Positions 30,849-41,216 are shown, numbered from the stretch's first letter. The stretch is 64,000 nt of DNA from Thiosocius sp963753845 (GCA_963753845.1 CAVWEI010000021.1:12771-76770), one strand, 5' to 3'. Numbers and translations: made by a program. Notes: generated by a model not told the origin, from the letters alone.

Positions 30849-33662
30849 TCAGCGGCCGAGTTGTAGGGCCTCGAGGCGCGCCACGGCCTCGGCGCGCTCC
30901 GGAAAATTCTGTGACAGCCGCAGCGCCTGCTCCAGCTCCCGGCGGGCCGCGGTGGTGTTTCCATACTCCTGCAGCGCGACGGCCAGGTGGTAGCGGATGG
31001 TCGCCGAACCGGCCTCGCGCGCCAGCGCCTCGCGGAGGTGGGCCAGGCCCTTGTCAAGCTCGCCCAACTGGGTAAAGGTCCAACCCAGGGTATCGAGCAC
31101 ACCGGGGTCGTTCGGTGCCAGGTCGTGGGCCTTGAGGGCAGCCTTCAGCGCGCGCTCGTTGTCGACGTTCGACAGCGAGTCGGCTAGGTTCTTCCACGCC
31201 GTGGGATCGTCTGGCGTCAGCCCCACCAGTTGCTCGCGCAGTTCGAGGGCCCCGGCCCGGTCGCCCGCGTACTGCAGATGACGCGCCAGCAGGTCCATGA
31301 CCAGAGGTACACCGGGGCGCCGCTTGTGCCAGTCCCTAAGGGTATTTAGCGCCTCGTCCTCCCTGCCGGCGGTCATCAGCGCGCGGTGCAGGCTGACCGC
31401 CAGCCTCGGCGTGTCGGCGGCCGCCTGCGATCGCCGATACAGCGCGATCGCATCGTCCGTCCGGCCCTGCGCCATACGCACGTCGGCCAGCAGCGCCAGG
31501 CTGCGCGGGTTGTCGGGGTTGCGCCCCAGCGCGATCTGCAGCTCGGCCTCGGCTTCGGGGTATTTGCGCAGGCCCGACAGCGCGGCGGCCAGATCGTTGC
31601 GTGCGGTGTCGTTCCCGGGCTGAGCCGACAGCGCCTTGGTCAGCGACCAGGCCGCATCTTCGACGGCACCGGCGAGCGACTGCATCCGTGCGGTGTAGAC
31701 CAGGCGCTCGGGGTCTTCGGCTGCCAGGCGCGCGACGTCCTTCAGCGCGATCGCGGCATCGGTGTTGTCGCCGCTGGCGATATGCACCCTCGCGATCGCG
31801 TCCTTGACCAGGAACTCATTGGGCACCAGGCGATTGAGCGCGACCGCGCGCCCCATTGCTTGCGAGGTCTCGCCGGCCGCGAGGTAGGCGTTGATCAGCT
31901 CGATGTTGCCCAGAATGTTGTCCGGCTCGACCTCGCGCAGCTTCTCCAGCTGCGCGATGGCCGCCCGCTGGTTGCCCCGGGCTTGTGCCAGCCGTGCGGA
32001 CTCCAGCAATGCCCGCACGTCGTTCGGGTCGCGGGCCAGCATCTGCTGCAGCGCGGCCGCGGCCGCGTCCGGGCGGCCCTGTGCGACGTCGAGCTTGACC
32101 AGATTGTAGCGCGCCGGGCGGAAGTCCGGCTTTTCCGCGACAATCGCCTCGAGGATCTCGCGTCCCCGCGCGCCGTCGCCGCGGGCCAGCGCGACCAGGC
32201 CCTGCAGGTTGCGTGCGGTGTGGTTGATCGGATTTTCCTTGACCAGCCGGTCGGCGATGCCGCCGGCCTCGTTGAAGCGGTCCTCGCTGTAATAGAGCAG
32301 GCCCAGCAGCAGCGCCGTGTCATTGCTGGCCGCGCCACTGGTCTGGTCGACCAGTGCCTGCAGGGTCCCCAGGGCCTGTTCGCGGCGGCCGCTCTGAAAC
32401 TGGGTCATGCCCAGGCGGCGCACGATGGCCGGGCCGCCCTTGTGGTTCTGTAGCGCGTCGCGGTAGTAGCGGTCTGCCGCCGGAGCGTCACCGAGCTGCA
32501 GGTTGGCGTCGCCGAGCAGCGCCAGCGCCTCGGCGTCGGCCTGACCGCTGGTCGAGAGGCGTACCAGTATGCGCTGCGCCTCGCTGGGTTTTCCCAGCGC
32601 CAGCAGGGTCTTGCCAAGCATTTTGCGGCCCTGTAAGTCGCCGCCGTTTTTTTTCACGTAGGCCGCGAGGAACTTGTAGGCGGTCTCGAGATGACTGCTC
32701 TCGAAGGCGATGGTGCCGAACAGCAGGAGGTCGGTGGGGTGGTGGTCGATGTCCGACGGCGAGAAGCGGCCAATGATGGTGGACGCCGCCGCGCGCGCGC
32801 TGTCGGCCTCCTGCCGGTTGCCCATCGCCCGGTAAGCCTCGGACTGCAGGTAGGGGACGACCGGGCTCGCCGGGAAATCGCTGCGCAGTGCATTGAGCAG
32901 GGCCGCGGCGGTTGCAGGTTTGCCCGCCTCGAGCAGCGCGGTGGCCTCGCCCAGCGCGGCCTGGCGGTGCTGCGGATCGAGCTCATAGGCCTTGCCGTAG
33001 GCTTCGGCCGCCTCCTTGAAGCGCCCTTGCGCATGCGCCGCGGCCCCCTTTATGTACCAGGCCTCGGCAGCGTCCGGCGCCGTGCCGATGATCGCGTCCG
33101 CCAGCTGCTGCGCGGCGGCAAAGTCCTGCGCCTCAAGCGGGATGCGTGCCATGCCCACCCGGGCGCCAGTGTGTCCGGGATAGATTTTCAGAGCCTCTTC
33201 GAATGCGATCCGTGCGCCGTCCAGGTCCTTCTTGTAGAGCCGGGCCAGTCCGAGCTCGGTCCAAAGGTCGGGCTGCTGCCCCCGCGGGAACTGGATAGGG
33301 ACGATGTCGCGGATATTCTCGTCGTATTTGCCGGTCTCGTTGTGCGCCCTGGCCAGCGGCAGCGCGACCAGCAGCGGGTCGGCACCGAGCTGCTTCGCCT
33401 GTAGCAGCTCCTCCTCGGCCAGGTGGGGTTCGCCGAGCGCGAGATGGGCACGTCCGAGCAGGATCTTGGCCGAGAGCTGTCCCGGGTCGCGCTGCAGGGC
33501 GTTCTTCAGCTGGATCATTGCGCTCTTGGCGTCGCCGTCATTGAAGCGCGCCACCGCATCCTCGTAATAGCGCACGGCCAGGGGGTCCGCGGCCAAGGAT
33601 ACGCTGCAGAACAAGACGGCCGTTAACGGAAAAACCAATCGACGCGAGTATCGGCTTGACAT
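30849..33662 (-). CDS. prsT: PrsT-like TPR-repeat protein of the PEP-CTERM/exosortase system
   Basis: 937 residues: a signal peptide (about 1-25, LFCSVSLAADP) then more than twenty TPR units to the C-terminus (for example DGARIAFEEALKIYPGHTGA, AAEAYGKAYELDPQHRQA). Length and start (YYEDAVARFNDGDAKSAMIQLKNAL) match the PrsT family found next to exosortase and EPS genes. PrsT proteins are usually lipoproteins; here no clean lipobox is visible, so the protein may be soluble in the periplasm. It precedes the PEP-CTERM gene on the same strand with 281 bp between. A scaffold role in export or EPS assembly is inferred from the family. Confidence 0.85.
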   Translation of the reverse strand: MSSRYSRRLVFPLTAVLFCSVSLAADPLAVRYYEDAVARFNDGDAKSAMIQLKNALQRDPGQLSAKILLGRAHLALGEPHLAEEELLQAKQLGADPLLVALPLARAHNETGKYDENIRDIVPIQFPRGQQPDLWTELGLARLYKKDLDGARIAFEEALKIYPGHTGARVGMARIPLEAQDFAAAQQLADAIIGTAPDAAEAWYIKGAAAHAQGRFKEAAEAYGKAYELDPQHRQAALGEATALLEAGKPATAAALLNALRSDFPASPVVPYLQSEAYRAMGNRQEADSARAAASTIIGRFSPSDIDHHPTDLLLFGTIAFESSHLETAYKFLAAYVKKNGGDLQGRKMLGKTLLALGKPSEAQRILVRLSTSGQADAEALALLGDANLQLGDAPAADRYYRDALQNHKGGPAIVRRLGMTQFQSGRREQALGTLQALVDQTSGAASNDTALLLGLLYYSEDRFNEAGGIADRLVKENPINHTARNLQGLVALARGDGARGREILEAIVAEKPDFRPARYNLVKLDVAQGRPDAAAAALQQMLARDPNDVRALLESARLAQARGNQRAAIAQLEKLREVEPDNILGNIELINAYLAAGETSQAMGRAVALNRLVPNEFLVKDAIARVHIASGDNTDAAIALKDVARLAAEDPERLVYTARMQSLAGAVEDAAWSLTKALSAQPGNDTARNDLAAALSGLRKYPEAEAELQIALGRNPDNPRSLALLADVRMAQGRTDDAIALYRRSQAAADTPRLAVSLHRALMTAGREDEALNTLRDWHKRRPGVPLVMDLLARHLQYAGDRAGALELREQLVGLTPDDPTAWKNLADSLSNVDNERALKAALKAHDLAPNDPGVLDTLGWTFTQLGELDKGLAHLREALAREAGSATIRYHLAVALQEYGNTTAARRELEQALRLSQNFPERAEAVARLEALQLGR

Positions 33663-33874
33663 CTTTTCCCCGTGGTCAGATTCCGAATACGGGTTCTGGA
33701 CATGTCGCCTGGGACCCGCACATAACAGGTTATGTAAATCGGCAAACCAGGCGGATTCTGAAGCGCCAAGGGGGTTCTGGCAGGCTCAGCCTGCGGCGTC
33801 GGGCGCCCGGGAAGCGCTGTTGTTCGGCCGGGTCGGCGGATGACGCAGGGCAGTGGCCCATGCTACGCCGCCTT

Positions 33875-34951
33875 TCAGCGGTACTGAAAATGGACCCTGC
33901 GGGTGATGCCGGTGAACAGCTCGTAGGCGATGGTTTCGCTCGGGCCCGCGACCTCGTTGGCGCTGACCAGGTCGCCCCATAGCTGAACCCTGTCTCCGAG
34001 CTGCGCCTCGGGCTGTTCGCTCAGGTCGAGGGTCAGCATGTCCATCGAGACGCGCCCGATGATCCGGGTGCGCCGGTCGTTCACGGCGGCGGGCGTGCCG
34101 TCCGGTGCATGGCGCGGATAGCCGTCTGCATAGCCGATCGCCACGACCCCCACCCGCGTCGGTTTGCTGCAGGTATAGCGGGCCCCGTACCCGATCGACT
34201 CGCCCGCGGCCAGCTCGTGGATGGCGATCAGTCGCGATTCCAGGTGCATCACCGGGAGCAGGGGGTGGGCGGCCGCGTGGTCCGAGCACAGTGGCGAACT
34301 CCCGTAAAGCATGATGCCGGGGCGGACCCAGTCGCCGTGTGCCTGCGGCCAGGCCAGGATCGCCGAGGAATTCGCCAGGCTGACAGGGGCCTCGATTGCG
34401 CCGCTGGACTGTCGGAAAAGATCGAGCTGGCGTTCGGTCGCGGAGCTGGCGGTGTCGTCCGCACAGGCGAAATGCGACATCAGGATCACCTGATCGACGT
34501 TCGGGCTTTCGCTCAGACGGGCATGCACTCCTGCCAGGTCATCTGTGGCGAATCCGAGCCGGTGCATCCCGGTGTCGACCTTCAGCCAGACAGTCAGCGG
34601 GCTTGCCAGGTGGGCAGAGAGCAGCCACTCCAGCTGGGCGTGGGTATGAACCGCGACCGTGAAACCGTGCAGGGCCGCGTTGGCCAGCTCCGCCGGTTCG
34701 AATACACCCTCCATCAGGACGATCGGATTGCGTATCCCGGATTCGCGCAGTTCCATCGCCTCCTCGCTGCAGGCCACGCCGAAGGCATCGGCCTCGGGCG
34801 CCAGGGCCCGTGCCAACGGCACCGCACCATGGCCGTAGGCATTGGCCTTGACCACGGCCAGTGCCCGGGACTGCGGTGCCAGCGATTTGGCATAACGGTA
34901 GTTGGCCACGAAGGCCTGGGTGTCGATGATGGCGAACGTCGGTCTGCTCAT
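33875..34951 (-). CDS. alr: Alanine racemase
   Basis: 358 residues from the ATG at 34951, typical length; a GTG 15 bases upstream is an alternative. PLP enzyme converting L- to D-alanine for peptidoglycan. The PLP lysine is in AVVKANAYGHG; the catalytic Tyr in GYGARY; LKVDTGMHRLG and MSHFACADD line the site; GRVSMDMLTLDLS is the C-terminal signature. It is divergent from terC. Confidence 0.95.
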   Translation of the reverse strand: MSRPTFAIIDTQAFVANYRYAKSLAPQSRALAVVKANAYGHGAVPLARALAPEADAFGVACSEEAMELRESGIRNPIVLMEGVFEPAELANAALHGFTVAVHTHAQLEWLLSAHLASPLTVWLKVDTGMHRLGFATDDLAGVHARLSESPNVDQVILMSHFACADDTASSATERQLDLFRQSSGAIEAPVSLANSSAILAWPQAHGDWVRPGIMLYGSSPLCSDHAAAHPLLPVMHLESRLIAIHELAAGESIGYGARYTCSKPTRVGVVAIGYADGYPRHAPDGTPAAVNDRRTRIIGRVSMDMLTLDLSEQPEAQLGDRVQLWGDLVSANEVAGPSETIAYELFTGITRRVHFQYR

Positions 34952-35116
34952 GGAGTTGGCGGCCACGGAAAACGGATCAGGCCCAAGTGTACTGCGGAAG
35001 ACCGTTCATGACCCGGCACCGGCCAACGGTCAGGGCGCAGCAAGCGGTGCAGGGACGATTTGCCCCGTGCTGGGAAATCGCCGCGCAACGGCGCAAAATA
35101 GCCGGCCGTTCAAAGC

Positions 35117-35890
35117 ATGGCTGACATCCGCATCATGGAGTTACTGCTCGACCCGCAGGCCTGGGTGGCATTCATCACGCTCGCCGCACTCGAGATCGTC
35201 CTCGGGATAGACAACATCATCTTCATCACCATCCTGGCCAACCGCCTGCCGGAATCGCAGCGCGACAAGGCGCGTCGCCTCGGCCTGATGTTGGCGATGG
35301 GCACGCGCATCCTGTTGCTGCTGTCCCTGGCCTGGGTGATGCGCCTGACCGAGCCTTTGTTCGAAGTCATCGGCTACGGGCTGTCCGGCAGGGACCTGAT
35401 CCTCTTCTTCGGCGGGCTGTTCCTGATCGCAAAGAGCACGATGGAGATCCATTCCGCGCTGGAGGGCCCGGAGGAACACGAGGTCGGCGGCGCGGCAAAG
35501 GCGGGGTTCTGGGGCGTGATCGTGCAGATCGGCGTGCTGGACATCATCTTTTCGCTCGACTCCGTGATCACCGCGGTCGGCCTGGTCGACCAGATCCCGG
35601 TCATGGTTGCCGCTATCGTGGCGGCGGTACTGGTCATGATGTGGGCGGCCGGGCCGGTCGGGAGGTTCGTCGAACGTCACCCCGCCATCAAGATGCTGGC
35701 ACTGTCTTTCCTGATCCTGATCGGCGTGGCGCTGGTGGGTGAGGGTGTCGGCTTCCATATCCCGAAGGGCTATATCTACTTTGCCATGGCCTTCTCGCTC
35801 GGTGTCGAGATGCTGAACATGCGCCTCCGCCGCAAGCGGCCGGCGGCACCGGTTCGTCTGCACAATCAGCCGGCAGAATGCGAGGAGTAA
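35117..35890 (+). CDS. TerC-family integral membrane protein
   Basis: 257 residues with seven membrane spans. The two TerC motifs, LEIVLGIDNIIF (first span) and IIFSLDSVITAVG (middle), place paired acidic residues in the membrane as in YgdQ/Alx metal-ion exporters. The ATG at 35117 is used here; the ATG at 35135 (MELLLDPQAW) matches family N-termini equally well, and neither has a strong ribosome site. TerC proteins export Mn or other metal ions, often supporting secreted metalloenzymes. It stands alone between alr (divergent) and a pair of hairpin repeats. Confidence 0.9.
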   Translation: MADIRIMELLLDPQAWVAFITLAALEIVLGIDNIIFITILANRLPESQRDKARRLGLMLAMGTRILLLLSLAWVMRLTEPLFEVIGYGLSGRDLILFFGGLFLIAKSTMEIHSALEGPEEHEVGGAAKAGFWGVIVQIGVLDIIFSLDSVITAVGLVDQIPVMVAAIVAAVLVMMWAAGPVGRFVERHPAIKMLALSFLILIGVALVGEGVGFHIPKGYIYFAMAFSLGVEMLNMRLRRKRPAAPVRLHNQPAECEE

Positions 35891-35912
35891 GCCGGAAGTC
35901 AAAAGTTCAAAA

Positions 35913-35960
35913 GTAGGGTGGGCTGTGCCCACCGCCATCGTCGGGCACAGCCCGACCTAC
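35913..35960. repeat. Double-hairpin intergenic repeat, copy 1
   Basis: GTAGG ... CCTAC ends enclose two stems, GGTGGGC-TGT-GCCCACC and GTCGGGC-ACA-GCCCGAC. Lies between the convergent terC and RND genes; related copies at 35989 and 41289. Confidence 0.8.
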
Positions 35961-35988
35961 GGGGTGCCGGGGTAGCGGGGTGGTCAGG

Positions 35989-36035
35989 GTAGGGTGGGCT
36001 GTGCCCACCGTCATCGTCGGGCAGGGCCCGACCTG
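35989..36035. repeat. Double-hairpin intergenic repeat, copy 2
   Basis: Same two-stem layout as copy 1 with GTCGGGC-AGG-GCCCGAC; 28 bp separate the copies. Confidence 0.8.
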
Positions 36036-36047
36036 CCGGTACAGGTT

Positions 36048-39000
36048 TCAGGGTGATGTCACCGAGGCGGCCCCGACCTCTCCAAGTGCATTGAAGTCGT
36101 CCAGGATGCAGTAGATCGCCGGCACCAGGAACAGCGCGATAAGGGTCGCTGACATCAGGCCGAATGCGAGGCTGGCCGCCAGCGGGATCAGGATCTGCGC
36201 CTGCAGGCTTTTCTCCAGCAGCAGAGGCGTCAGGCCGGCGATGGTCGTCACCGAGGTCAGCAGGATCGGACGGAAACGCGCGATGGCGGCATGCCGGGCG
36301 GCCTGCCTGACCGGAACCCCGGCCGCGCGTTCGTCGCGAATGAACACCACCAACAGGATCGAGTCGTTCACCACCACGCCGAACAGGGATGCCATGCCGA
36401 TGATGCTCGGCAGGGTGAGATCGAGCCCCAGCGCCATGTGGCCAAAGACCACGCCGATCAGCGCGGTGGGGATCACCGACATCACGGTGATCGGTGCAAG
36501 GTAGCCGCGGAACTGCAGTGCCAGCAGCATGTAAACGCCGATCATGCCGAGCAGGACATTGCGGACGATCGAACCGCCGGTCTTGGCCGATTCGTCACTC
36601 TCGCCCTGGATGTCGATCTTGATCGAGGGATAACGTTCCTGCAGCCGCGGAAAGAAATCGGCCTTGGCAGTGTCGAGCAGTTCCTGCGCATTGGCGCGCG
36701 CGCGATCGACATCACCCTGGATGGTCACGGTACGGCGACCGTCGATACGGTTGATCCTTGCCCAGCCCCGTGCCTCCTCCACCCCGGCGACCTCCGGGAG
36801 CGGGATCAGCTTGTTGTCCGGGCCGACGATGCTCAGCTGCTCGAGGTCGGCGAGGTTGCTGCGGTCGCCCGGTGCCAGGCGCAGCTCGACCTCGTAGGTC
36901 TCGGGTCCCAGCGGAAACTCGTCGGTCTTGAAGCCCTGGAAGGCCGCGCGCACCTGGTTTGCAATGTTACTGGCGTCCAGGCCGAGCACACCGGCGCTGT
37001 CCTTGAGGTGCAGACGGTACTCGCGTTTGCCCGGGCGTAGGTCGTCACTCAGGTCGATCACGCCGTCGAAGCCGCCGAACCAGGTCTTGAGCTCCAGCGC
37101 GGCCGCCTTGATCTCGTCCAGGTCCGTACCGATCAGGCGCACGTCGATGGCACGCCCGCCGGGGCCGACCGCCGGTTCCGCGAACTTGAGTGCGATGACG
37201 TCTGTCATTGAGCCGACCTGGTCGCGCCAGCGGTTGCGGAAGTCCTCCAGCCCGGTGTTTCTCACCTCGGCACTGAGCAGGTCGACCACGATACGCGCCA
37301 CATGCGGACCGGTCTCGTAGGCATCGGGATTCTCGCCGAATATCACGGTCAGGTTTTGAACCAGGTCCTGACCCTCCGGCTGCTGTGCCTTGAGTTCATC
37401 ATTGATGGACCAGACCACGTCCTGCAGGTGGTCGACGATGTCCTCGGTCCTGGACAGCGGGGTGCCCTGTGGCAGCAGGATACGTGCCTCCAGCACGTCG
37501 CCTTCGATATCCGGAAAACCGGTGAACTTGAGCTTGCCGCCGACCGGCATGGCGATCGCAAACAGCATCAGCATCAGCACCAGTCCGACGGTCAGGTAAC
37601 GTTGCTGGATGGCCTTGTCCAGCACTGCGGCGAAGTAGCGGTCGCGGAATCGGGCGAAACCGCGCTCAAAAGCGGCACGAAAGCGGCTGGGTTCGCGCTT
37701 GTGCATATGCATCAGCGAGTGGCCGAGATGGCTGGGCAGGATCAGGAAGGCCTCGATCAGGCTCACCGTGAGGACCACGATCAGGACGATCGGCATGATG
37801 CGCAGGACCTGACCGATCTCCCCGGTGATGAAGGCCAGGGACCCGAACACCAGCAGGGTCGTGGCAAAGGATGAGGCGATACCGGGCAGTACCTGGATCA
37901 CCCCGGTGATGGCTGCCTGCAGGGGTTTCTCGCCCTTGTTCAGACGCGCGGCGATGTTCTCAGCGATCACGATGGCGTCGTCCATCAGCAGGCCGATCCC
38001 GATCAGCAGCCCCACCATGGAGATCATGTTGATGGTCACGCCCAGCGCGGGCAGCACGAACAACGCGCCCAGAAAGGACACCGGCAACCCCATGGTGACC
38101 CAGAAGCTGTAGCGGAAGCTGAAGAACAGCCAAAGAATCAGGAATACCGCGATCAGTCCCTGGACACCGTTGCGGGTCAGCATATTGAGGCGGTCACTGA
38201 CGATCGACGAGCGATCCTGCGTCAGTGTGAGCCGGACCCCCGGCGGGACGCGTTCGTTCTCCGCGGCGACAAAGTCGCTGACCGCGCCAAAGGCGGTGAG
38301 TATGTCCTGCGCACGCGTCTTTGTGATATCCAGGATGGCCGCGCGCCGGCCGTTGAACAGGACCTTTTCCTCGTCGAGCTCGAAACGGTCGCTGATGGTG
38401 GCGATCTCACCCAGCCGGATCGCGGCCCCGCTGCTGCCTGAGATGATCACCAGGTTTTCGAATTCCGCGGCGGTCTTGCGCTGGTCATCGAAGCGCAGCA
38501 GGACGTTCTCCTGTTCGCCCTCCAGCTCACCTGCGGGGCTGCTGATACTCTGGCGCTGCAGTGCATTGGCGATATCGGACGCAGACAGCCCGAAGCGGCG
38601 CAGGGTCGCCGCGTCCACCTCGATGCGGATCTGGTGGTTGGAAAAGCCCTTTATGGTGACGGTGGAAAATTCCCGCAAGGTCTGCAGGCGGGATTTGACG
38701 TCCTCGGCATAGGCCTTGAGCGCGACCGGGTCCTCGGGGCCGGTGATCGCGATCGAGACCACGGCATCGGTCCGGCCGAGTTCCGCAACCACGGGCAGTT
38801 CCGTCTGATCCGGGAAATCGTCGATGGCGTCGACCTCTGATTTCACATCGTCGAGAAAGCGCGTCATCTGAGCGCCCTCGCGCATGACCGCGGTGGCGAT
38901 ACCCAGGCCCTCGCGTGCCTCGCAGCGCGTCTCGTCGATATCCGTGATGCTGTCCAGGGCGTCCTCCAGACGTCGGCAGATGGCATCCTCGACCTCGTCG

Positions 39001-39161
39001 GTGGTCGCGCCCTTGTACACCACTCGCACCTCGACCTTGTCGTTCTGGATCTCGGGGAAGGTCTCGCGCTGCAGGCCGGGCAGGGAAACGATCCCGAGGA
39101 TCATGATCGCGGCCATGAAGAGGTTGGCCGCGGTCGGGTGGCGGGCGAACCAGGCGATCAT
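36048..39161 (-). CDS. RND-family efflux permease
   Basis: 1037 residues, normal for inner-membrane RND pumps of the AcrB superfamily: span at 12-30, two large periplasmic loops, spans clustered at about 335-530 and 850-1030. Motifs: GLQRETFPEIQNDKVEVRV after the first span, LLIGIGLLMDDAIVIAEN (span 4 region), TSVTTIAGLTPLLLEKS near the end. The sequence is of the group often paired with CecR-type TetR regulators rather than classic AcrB drug pumps; substrate unknown. Its ATG overlaps the adaptor stop (ATGA), and it is the last gene of tetR-adaptor-pump. No outer-membrane channel is encoded nearby. Confidence 0.93.
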   Translation of the reverse strand: MIAWFARHPTAANLFMAAIMILGIVSLPGLQRETFPEIQNDKVEVRVVYKGATTDEVEDAICRRLEDALDSITDIDETRCEAREGLGIATAVMREGAQMTRFLDDVKSEVDAIDDFPDQTELPVVAELGRTDAVVSIAITGPEDPVALKAYAEDVKSRLQTLREFSTVTIKGFSNHQIRIEVDAATLRRFGLSASDIANALQRQSISSPAGELEGEQENVLLRFDDQRKTAAEFENLVIISGSSGAAIRLGEIATISDRFELDEEKVLFNGRRAAILDITKTRAQDILTAFGAVSDFVAAENERVPPGVRLTLTQDRSSIVSDRLNMLTRNGVQGLIAVFLILWLFFSFRYSFWVTMGLPVSFLGALFVLPALGVTINMISMVGLLIGIGLLMDDAIVIAENIAARLNKGEKPLQAAITGVIQVLPGIASSFATTLLVFGSLAFITGEIGQVLRIMPIVLIVVLTVSLIEAFLILPSHLGHSLMHMHKREPSRFRAAFERGFARFRDRYFAAVLDKAIQQRYLTVGLVLMLMLFAIAMPVGGKLKFTGFPDIEGDVLEARILLPQGTPLSRTEDIVDHLQDVVWSINDELKAQQPEGQDLVQNLTVIFGENPDAYETGPHVARIVVDLLSAEVRNTGLEDFRNRWRDQVGSMTDVIALKFAEPAVGPGGRAIDVRLIGTDLDEIKAAALELKTWFGGFDGVIDLSDDLRPGKREYRLHLKDSAGVLGLDASNIANQVRAAFQGFKTDEFPLGPETYEVELRLAPGDRSNLADLEQLSIVGPDNKLIPLPEVAGVEEARGWARINRIDGRRTVTIQGDVDRARANAQELLDTAKADFFPRLQERYPSIKIDIQGESDESAKTGGSIVRNVLLGMIGVYMLLALQFRGYLAPITVMSVIPTALIGVVFGHMALGLDLTLPSIIGMASLFGVVVNDSILLVVFIRDERAAGVPVRQAARHAAIARFRPILLTSVTTIAGLTPLLLEKSLQAQILIPLAASLAFGLMSATLIALFLVPAIYCILDDFNALGEVGAASVTSP

Positions 39162-40480
39162 TGCTCGCCTCGCGCAGCCGCCAGAATCTGTGCCTGCAGG
39201 GCCTCATCCGGAACCGGGTTCAGCAGCATGCCCTCAACGACGGGTATGGGGTCGCTGACCACGATCTGATCACCGGGCTCGATGCCGCTGCTGATGACAC
39301 TGAGCGGCCCCTGGCTGAACAGGATGGATACCGGGCGAACCTGCAGGCGTTGGTCATTGCCGACCCGATAGACCTTGCCGGAGCGGACCGCACTGCGCGG
39401 CAGAACGATTCGATTGCTCTGCGTGTACCCGCGGATAACCACCTGGACGAACATGCCCTTGGTCAGCGGCGGGCGTTTGCCGGGGATGACCTTTTTGAAC
39501 GGATTGTCGACGCTGATCACCACGCCGATGGTGCGCGTCTGTGGATCGACCTGGTCGCTGAAGCGGATGAACCGGGCCTCCCACTCGGCCGTCTCCCGGC
39601 CCATATCCATGCGCACCACGGGCCGGAAACCGGTGAAGTTCTGCAGCCCGTTCTGCAGATCCGCGATCGCGGGTATCGGTTCTTCGCGCCCGGCGAACAG
39701 GGTGCGCAGCGAAGAGATGGCGACCTGTGCCACGATCTCCACGCTTTCGACGGCGTCGCCCTTGAACAGGGTCTGGCCGATACCGACGTACTGGTCCTTC
39801 TCGATCGCGAGTTCGGCGATGCGCAGATTGAAGGGCGCGCTCACGCTGGTGTTCGCGAGGTCGCGTTCGGCCTGGCTCACCTTGGCCTCGAGCAGGCGCC
39901 GCTGGGTCGGCAGGAGCGCGAGGATGTTCGCGGTATTCTGAACCGCGGTGCGCGCGTTCAACATGGTGCGTTCGGCATTGTCCACATCACTCTGCGAGGC
40001 CGTGCCCTTTTTCGACAGTTTGCTGATCCGCTCCGTCTCGCGTTGTGCCAGGCGCTGGTTGCTCTGATCGATCGCGAGCGAGGCCCCGGCGTTCTGCTCC
40101 TGCACGTCCAGCTCGGCCAGCTCGGCCCTTGCCTGCGCAAGCTTGAGCTCATAGTCGACCGGGTCGATACGGAACAGCGGGGTGCCCGCCGGGACAATCT
40201 CGCCATTGCGCAGGTTCGGGTAGGTCTCGAGCACCCTGCCTGCAACCTGGGCCACGGCGGCCCAGACCTTGCCGGGTTGCACCTCGCCATAACCCGTGGC
40301 CTCGGGGACCAGATCGACGGACATGGCTTCGACCACGCGCACGGATTGGCTGGGCTCGCCGACCTCGGCCTTGGCCGGTGGCTGTTTGCCACTGGCCATG
40401 AAGATGACCACCAGGATGCCGATGGCGAGGGGCGGCAGCACCCAGAGTGCGCGCCAGTTTGACTGCTTGGTCTCATTCAT
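39158..40480 (-). CDS. RND efflux periplasmic adaptor (membrane fusion protein)
   Basis: 440 residues: N-terminal membrane anchor (about 12-32, WVLPPLAIGILVVIFMASG), then lipoyl half-motif, alpha-hairpin (LAQARAELAELDVQEQNAG), second lipoyl half (SAPFNLRIAELAIEKDQYV), beta-barrel and membrane-proximal domains. The chosen ATG at 40480 overlaps the tetR stop codon; a GTG three bases earlier is also possible. It links the RND pump to an outer-membrane channel. Confidence 0.92.
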   Translation of the reverse strand: MNETKQSNWRALWVLPPLAIGILVVIFMASGKQPPAKAEVGEPSQSVRVVEAMSVDLVPEATGYGEVQPGKVWAAVAQVAGRVLETYPNLRNGEIVPAGTPLFRIDPVDYELKLAQARAELAELDVQEQNAGASLAIDQSNQRLAQRETERISKLSKKGTASQSDVDNAERTMLNARTAVQNTANILALLPTQRRLLEAKVSQAERDLANTSVSAPFNLRIAELAIEKDQYVGIGQTLFKGDAVESVEIVAQVAISSLRTLFAGREEPIPAIADLQNGLQNFTGFRPVVRMDMGRETAEWEARFIRFSDQVDPQTRTIGVVISVDNPFKKVIPGKRPPLTKGMFVQVVIRGYTQSNRIVLPRSAVRSGKVYRVGNDQRLQVRPVSILFSQGPLSVISSGIEPGDQIVVSDPIPVVEGMLLNPVPDEALQAQILAAARGEQ

Positions 40481-41157
40481 CACGAATTGTCCCGCCTGGA
40501 TTCGGTCCGCAGGGCGTTGAGGGAAAGCTTGCTGATGGTGTCCGCTATCTCGCCGGCGTCCCGTTCGGAGAAGTCGGCCTGATCGAGGCGCCGCAACACC
40601 GTGGTGCGTGCAGCGCGAAATGCGAGGATCTGGCCGATGAGGGCATGCGTGATCAGGACTTCTTGGCGGTTGTCGGACCCGCTGCGGTCCAGTATGCGCG
40701 AAACCAGCAGCTGATAAGTTCGCTCGATCGGCAGCATCAGCCTGTCGTAGAGGATATCGAAGGCCGCCGTTGGTTGATGTTGCTCACGCAGAATAAAACC
40801 CGCCGCATCATCGCCCAGCCGGTCGACGACCAGATGATGCACCAGGTGCCGGATCATCCCGTCCAGCAGGCTCATGGCGGCATCGCGGTCGGCCGCTTCA
40901 GCGCCCGCCCTGGTGTGCGCGAGCATCGGCCCGAGTTCCCCATGCAGGGTATCGGCGAGGAATTCCGCTGTGGCCAGGTAGAGGCCCTGCTTGCCGCCGA
41001 AATGGTAGGAGATGGCGGCGATATTTGCCCCCGCCTGCTCGACGATCTCGCGGATGCTGACTGCCTCGAAATCGCGATGCGCAAAAATCGCGAGCGAGGT
41101 CCGCAGCAGGCGTGTCCTGGTGTCGGTCTGCGCCCTGTGGGTGTTCCGGGTGGCCAT
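40480..41157 (-). CDS. TetR-family regulator (CecR/DUF1956 type)
   Basis: 225 residues. N-terminal HTH: TRLLRTSLAIFAHRDFEAVSIREIVEQAGANIAAISYHFGGKQGLY (split: VSIREIVEQAGAN and AISYHFGGKQGLY). The C-terminal domain (LADTLHGELGPML, RHLVHHLVVD, REQHQPTAAFDILYD, SRILDRSG, LITHALIGQILAFR) matches the CecR/YbiH group with DUF1956. It is first gene of the efflux operon and probably autorepresses through the palindrome at 41217-41226. Confidence 0.9.
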   Translation of the reverse strand: MATRNTHRAQTDTRTRLLRTSLAIFAHRDFEAVSIREIVEQAGANIAAISYHFGGKQGLYLATAEFLADTLHGELGPMLAHTRAGAEAADRDAAMSLLDGMIRHLVHHLVVDRLGDDAAGFILREQHQPTAAFDILYDRLMLPIERTYQLLVSRILDRSGSDNRQEVLITHALIGQILAFRAARTTVLRRLDQADFSERDAGEIADTISKLSLNALRTESRRDNS

Positions 41158-41216
41158 TCTTTGCTGCTGCCTGGCTGCTGATCCGTGGCGACTCTAACGC
41201 CCGGGCGGCAATAAAT

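Noticed and set aside
33663..33874. Sigma-54 promoter for the prsT-like gene
   Set aside because: TTGGCGC is present, but no GC at the correct 10-base distance from the GG.
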